Below, in pieces: positions 43,922 through 47,005 of a stretch of DNA of 47,005 nt. A program made the position numbers and the translations under genes. This stretch comes from Elizabethkingia argenteiflava (GTDB lineage: Bacteria > Bacteroidota > Bacteroidia > Flavobacteriales > Weeksellaceae), in NCBI RefSeq assembly GCF_009904105.1, contig NZ_JAAABJ010000335.1, forward strand, positions 1 to 47,005, given 5' to 3'. The first letter of the stretch is position 1, and each line of letters starts with the position of its first letter. The notes below the pieces were generated by a model. It was not told where the DNA came from. It saw nothing but the letters and a program-made list of their open reading frames with translations, and made no database searches.

Positions 43922-44629
43922 TTACAATCGAATACCAGCCTCCAATGCTAGTTGAATCATTGGTTTTAAAGCTTTTTCTCTTTCGTCAGCAGAAATTTCC
44001 TCTTTTGTAGGAATGATATCTGAAACCGTAAGTATAGTCGCTGCATTTTTACCAAGGTACTGAGCATTGGCAAACAAAGCAAAAGCCTCCATTTCTACTG
44101 CTGTACATTTATATTTTAGCGCTATATCAGGCACTCCCGGATCCTTACGATAAAAGATATCACTGGTGTGAACATTGGTAGTTTTAGCCTCTACACCTTG
44201 GTCTAGAGCTACTTGATTGATCATATTGAAAGCGTTTCCCTGATGGATCAACACTTCATCTTCTATCTCCCACGCAAATTTAGCATAGGTACTTTCACTG
44301 GCTGTACTTTCTACATTCAGAAGATCAAAAAGCTTGAGATCCGTAGTGTAAGCCCCACATGTTCCGATCCGAATAATGGTATCCACCTCATATTCCGTAA
44401 ATAATTCATAGGAGTAAATTCCTATACTCGGAGCTCCCATTCCACTGGCCCCCACCGATATAGTTTTCCCCTTATATTCTCCAGTAAAGTAAAAAATATT
44501 TCTAGTTTTACTCACCAATTTTACATTTTCTAAAAAATTATCTGCAATATATTGCGCACGCAATGGATCTCCGGGTTGTAGTACTACTTTTGCTATCTCT
44601 CCTTTCTTAGCGTTGATATGAACACTCAT
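43922..44629 (-). CDS. deoD: Purine-nucleoside phosphorylase, DeoD type
   Basis: Cleaves purine (deoxy)nucleosides with phosphate to base and (deoxy)ribose 1-phosphate. 235 residues, the typical hexameric bacterial type. It shows VVLQPGDPLRAQYIADNFLE (phosphate-binding Arg), SVGASGMGAPSIGIYSYEL, IIRIGTCGAY, the ribose-binding VEMEAFALFANA and LTVSDII. Uridine phosphorylase is the main alternative, but DeoD fits better. It feeds the deoxyribose phosphate pathway that ends at deoC. The -7 box is at 44646-44653. Confidence 0.93.
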   Translation of the reverse strand: MSVHINAKKGEIAKVVLQPGDPLRAQYIADNFLENVKLVSKTRNIFYFTGEYKGKTISVGASGMGAPSIGIYSYELFTEYEVDTIIRIGTCGAYTTDLKLFDLLNVESTASESTYAKFAWEIEDEVLIHQGNAFNMINQVALDQGVEAKTTNVHTSDIFYRKDPGVPDIALKYKCTAVEMEAFALFANAQYLGKNAATILTVSDIIPTKEEISADEREKALKPMIQLALEAGIRL

Positions 44630-44645
44630 AATAGATTTTTTAATG

Positions 44646-44653
44646 CAAATATA
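44646..44653 (-). promoter_or_regulatory. -7 box upstream of deoD
   Basis: Minus-strand TATATTTG, 16 nt before the deoD ATG. Confidence 0.55.
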
Positions 44654-44683
44654 AAGACTTTGTATTTATTGACTGGTCTTGAA

Positions 44684-46573
44684 TTAATTTTCTCTATTTT
44701 CCTGCAACTCCAGCCATCTCATTTCATGATCTTCTAAAGTTTTAGATAACACTTCTAATTCTAATGAAAGCTTGGATATATACTCATAACGGGTTTCATT
44801 ATTCAATTCTAAAAGTAAGTTCTCTTTTTGCTTCTCTAACTCGGGAAGGGCTTTTTCTATTATTTCCAACTCGCGCTGCTCTTTAAAAGAGAGCTTTTTC
44901 CGAGGAGTATTCTTTTTAGGAGGTAATTCGTTCTCAAGCTTGACCCCCTCTTTCTCTTCTTGATTTTTAAGCTTTACCGATAAACTTTTTTTTCGCTCTC
45001 TGTATTCGGAGAAATTTCCGATAAAATCTTTCACTTTTCCCTCTCCCTCGAATGTCAATATATGATCTACAATTCTGTCCATAAAATAGCGATCGTGAGA
45101 GACTATAATAAGACTTCCTTGGAAATTCAATAAAAAATTCTCTAGAACACTAAGCGTAGGGAGGTCCAAATCATTGGTAGGTTCATCAAAAATTAAAAAA
45201 TTTGGATTTTGATAAAGCACATACATCAAATGCAACCTTCTTTTTTCACCTCCCGACAATTTTGAAATGGGTGAATGCTGGGTCTGATCATCAAATAAAA
45301 ACAGTCGTAAAAACTGAGCTGCAGATAAGGTACGTCCATTGCCCAAAGGGAAGTTTTCAGAAATGTTTTTAATAAAATCAATCACACGTTCGTCTTCCTT
45401 AAACTCTAAACCTTTCTGAGAAAAATAACCAAACCTTATGGTTTCTCCAGTTTCTATCTCACCCGCATCTTTAAATTCTAACCCCTGAATAATATTCAGT
45501 AAGGTGGATTTTCCAGTACCATTATCTCCCACAATACCAACTTTTTCAGCGCGCTGAAATTGATAGCTAAAATCTTTAAGCACTACTTTTTCTCCAAAAC
45601 TCTTGCTAATGTTTTTCAATTCAAGAATTTTATTTCCAAGGCGCTTCATTTCAAAATTCAGTTCCAAAGATTGCTTTCGGGTATCGGTTTTGGCTATTTT
45701 TTCTGTTTCGTAAAAAGACTCTATCCTGCTCTTGGATTTAGTCGTTCGCGCTTTAGGCTGGCGTCTCATCCATTCCAGCTCTTTTCTATATAGATTATTG
45801 GCTTTATCGATATTTGCATTCAGATTATCTTCTCTTAAGATTTTATTCTCCAGATAGGTCGCATATGCTCCTTGATGGAGATATAAAGTTTGATCTTCTA
45901 TTTCCCAAATCATATCACATACACTATCGAGAAAATACCTATCGTGGGTTACTAAAAGAAGTGTAAGTTTCGCTTTACTGAGGTAGTTTTCCAACCACTC
46001 TACCATCCCCACATCAAGATGATTGGTTGGCTCATCCATAATAAGAAGTGTATGGCGATGTTCTGCCCTGGTTTCTGTTAATAACTTGGCCAATGCTACT
46101 CTCTTTACCTGCCCTCCTGATAAAGTTCCCATTTTAGCACTTAAATCTGTAATTTTAAGCTGAGAAAGAATTTGCTTCATTTCATTTTCTAAATCCCAAG
46201 CTTTATGAACTTCCATTTCTGCCAGCGCTTCTTCTATAAAATGAGTATCGGTAGAATGGAGAGAAGCCCTGTATTTTTTTAAGGCTAAAATCGGAGGAGA
46301 TTCTAAGCTCATCATAAATTCTTCAATACTGACATAAGGATCAAAAGTGATTTCCTGATCGAAAAAAACTACCTGAATATTTTTATTGATCACGATGTTA
46401 CCGCTATCCGGGATTTCGCCCCCCATTAATATTTTTAAAAGGGTAGATTTACCGCTCCCATTTTTAGCCACAATAGCAATTTTATCCCCCTCATTAATAT
46501 TAAATCCTATATTTTGAAATAGAATTTTAGCGCCATAAGATTTGGTGAGATTTTCTGCAGTAACGTAATTCAT
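44684..46573 (-). CDS. ABC-F family ATPase, Uup-like
   Basis: 629 residues from the ATG at 46573. An in-frame ATG at 46606 adds 11 residues (MYFRVLNLQSA) with no family match. Two ATPase domains: Walker A IVAKNGSGKSTLLKIL and IVGDNGTGKSTLLNII; signatures LSGGQVKRVALAKLL and LSGGEKRRLHLMYVL; Walker B LLIMDEPTNHLD and FLIFDEPTNDLD. The linker between them is charged. The C-terminal 80 residues form a coiled coil like the Uup C-terminal domain. There are no membrane segments, so this is a soluble ribosome- or DNA-associated protein. Uup itself affects transposon excision and ribosome work in E. coli. Confidence 0.95.
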   Translation of the reverse strand: MNYVTAENLTKSYGAKILFQNIGFNINEGDKIAIVAKNGSGKSTLLKILMGGEIPDSGNIVINKNIQVVFFDQEITFDPYVSIEEFMMSLESPPILALKKYRASLHSTDTHFIEEALAEMEVHKAWDLENEMKQILSQLKITDLSAKMGTLSGGQVKRVALAKLLTETRAEHRHTLLIMDEPTNHLDVGMVEWLENYLSKAKLTLLLVTHDRYFLDSVCDMIWEIEDQTLYLHQGAYATYLENKILREDNLNANIDKANNLYRKELEWMRRQPKARTTKSKSRIESFYETEKIAKTDTRKQSLELNFEMKRLGNKILELKNISKSFGEKVVLKDFSYQFQRAEKVGIVGDNGTGKSTLLNIIQGLEFKDAGEIETGETIRFGYFSQKGLEFKEDERVIDFIKNISENFPLGNGRTLSAAQFLRLFLFDDQTQHSPISKLSGGEKRRLHLMYVLYQNPNFLIFDEPTNDLDLPTLSVLENFLLNFQGSLIIVSHDRYFMDRIVDHILTFEGEGKVKDFIGNFSEYRERKKSLSVKLKNQEEKEGVKLENELPPKKNTPRKKLSFKEQRELEIIEKALPELEKQKENLLLELNNETRYEYISKLSLELEVLSKTLEDHEMRWLELQENREN

Positions 46574-46874
46574 CGCTGATTGTAAATTTAAAACGCGAAA
46601 ATACAAAAACTTAATAGGATTTTAGATTTCAGCATACTCTTAATTTAGTGCTTAGAGTAATGGCTTCATGTAAATGTGTAAAAAGAAACTAGATTTATTT
46701 TATCACCTATCGTATTGAGCTTTGTTTTTGTTATTAAAGATTTGTATTTTTAATTACTCTTATCCTAACCGACCCTGAAAAACCATTTTTATCATTATAT
46801 CCCTTTTAATAGGGAATTAAAATTTCGGTATTGCTAAATTAGGGTAGTTTTTTTTATCTTTACTAAAAAAACCT
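46574..46874. other. Gap between the ABC-F gene and the right-edge transposase
   Basis: AT-rich, with no gene. A short stem, TCCCT-TTTAAT-AGGGA, lies at 46800-46815. The left end of the IS should lie within the last 100 bp before 46875, but its inverted repeat cannot be fixed without the right end. A near-consensus TATCTTTA lies about 20 bp before the transposase ATG. Confidence 0.45.
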
Positions 46875-47005
46875 ATGAATTGTCCAAAATGTCATGAGTC
46901 TGAAAAAATAAAAAACGGTATCGTCAGGAATCTTCAAAGATACAAATGTAAAAATTGTGGATTTAATTTTACGGTATATAAAAGAGGGGGTGAATATTCA
47001 AAAAC
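46875..47005 (+). CDS. IS1-like transposase, N-terminal part (runs off the window)
   Basis: 43 complete codons to the window edge. The start MNCPKCHESEKIKNGIV and QRYKCKNCGFNFTV form a Cys4 zinc ribbon (Cys3, Cys6, Cys25, Cys28), as in the InsA-type N-terminus of IS1-group transposases common in Bacteroidota. The catalytic part is outside the window, so activity and exact family cannot be judged. IS1595-type elements also have such a ribbon. Confidence 0.75.
   Translation, partial: MNCPKCHESEKIKNGIVRNLQRYKCKNCGFNFTVYKRGGEYSK

Noticed and set aside
1-47005. CRISPR array, tRNA or rRNA genes, prophage
   Set aside because: No spaced repeat series, no cloverleaf-like sequence with a T-loop, and no phage structural or integrase genes were seen. 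This was read by eye, so a tRNA scan would be the firm test.

Overview
The window is AT-rich bacterial chromosome from the phylum Bacteroidota, most likely class Flavobacteriia. The evidence is the protein content: paired DUF6341/DUF6427 proteins, DUF4290 next to murA, a START-like domain protein, an OstA-like protein and an Asp-type MurA. In addition, at least 19 exact copies of the Bacteroidota -7 promoter box TAnnTTTG lie just upstream of start codons. The genus cannot be named from sequence alone. No tRNA, rRNA, CRISPR array, prophage or conjugative module was seen.

Layout. 1-874: the tail of an IS5-type transposase followed by non-coding or eroded sequence. 875-6026: a glyoxylate-shunt locus with an intact isocitrate lyase gene (aceA), a malate synthase gene (aceB) carrying two in-frame stops, and a divergent XRE/ScfR-type regulator followed by comF. 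6038-13398: upp, der, a DCC thiol-oxidoreductase, DUF4290-murA, a class I aminotransferase and murB. 13452-19097, minus strand: hemB; an exonuclease-type phosphatase/Lrp/deoC operon; and ndh-trmD. 19219-24468: a GH25 lysozyme, a nitroreductase, the peptidase dcp, an LPG-synthase-type membrane protein and panD. 25200-34726: HU, pdxH, an AlgH-type protein, then a long minus-strand cluster (kup, fur, OstA-like, class III aminotransferase, START-like, degenerate class IV aminotransferase), and pdhB. 35099-41555: DUF2147, pssA, a DEDDh exonuclease, an FAH-family protein, a Usp protein, DUF6341 and DUF6427, DUF3109 and trigger factor. 41725-42711: a decayed IS982-type element with perfect ends and target duplication. 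42781-47005: a Gfo/Idh/MocA oxidoreductase, deoD, an ABC-F (Uup-type) ATPase, and the start of an IS1-like transposase at the right edge.

Most of the window is core housekeeping: cell wall (murA, murB), heme (hemB), pantothenate (panD), pyridoxal phosphate (pdxH), nucleotide salvage (upp, deoC, deoD), phospholipid (pssA), ribosome and tRNA maturation (der, trmD), and chaperone and nucleoid proteins (tig, HU). I do not see a new multi-gene defence or biosynthetic system. The most notable signal is gene erosion on a core background. It includes the broken aceB beside an intact aceA, a lost lipoprotein signal on a phosphatase-family gene, a class IV aminotransferase without its PLP lysine, a short nitroreductase, and three transposon pieces. 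Other points worth checking are three direct repeats in the aceB-regulator gap, an inverted repeat inside the HU promoter, two perfect 46-bp palindromes acting as terminators, and several promoters placed so close to the ATG that leaderless transcripts are likely.
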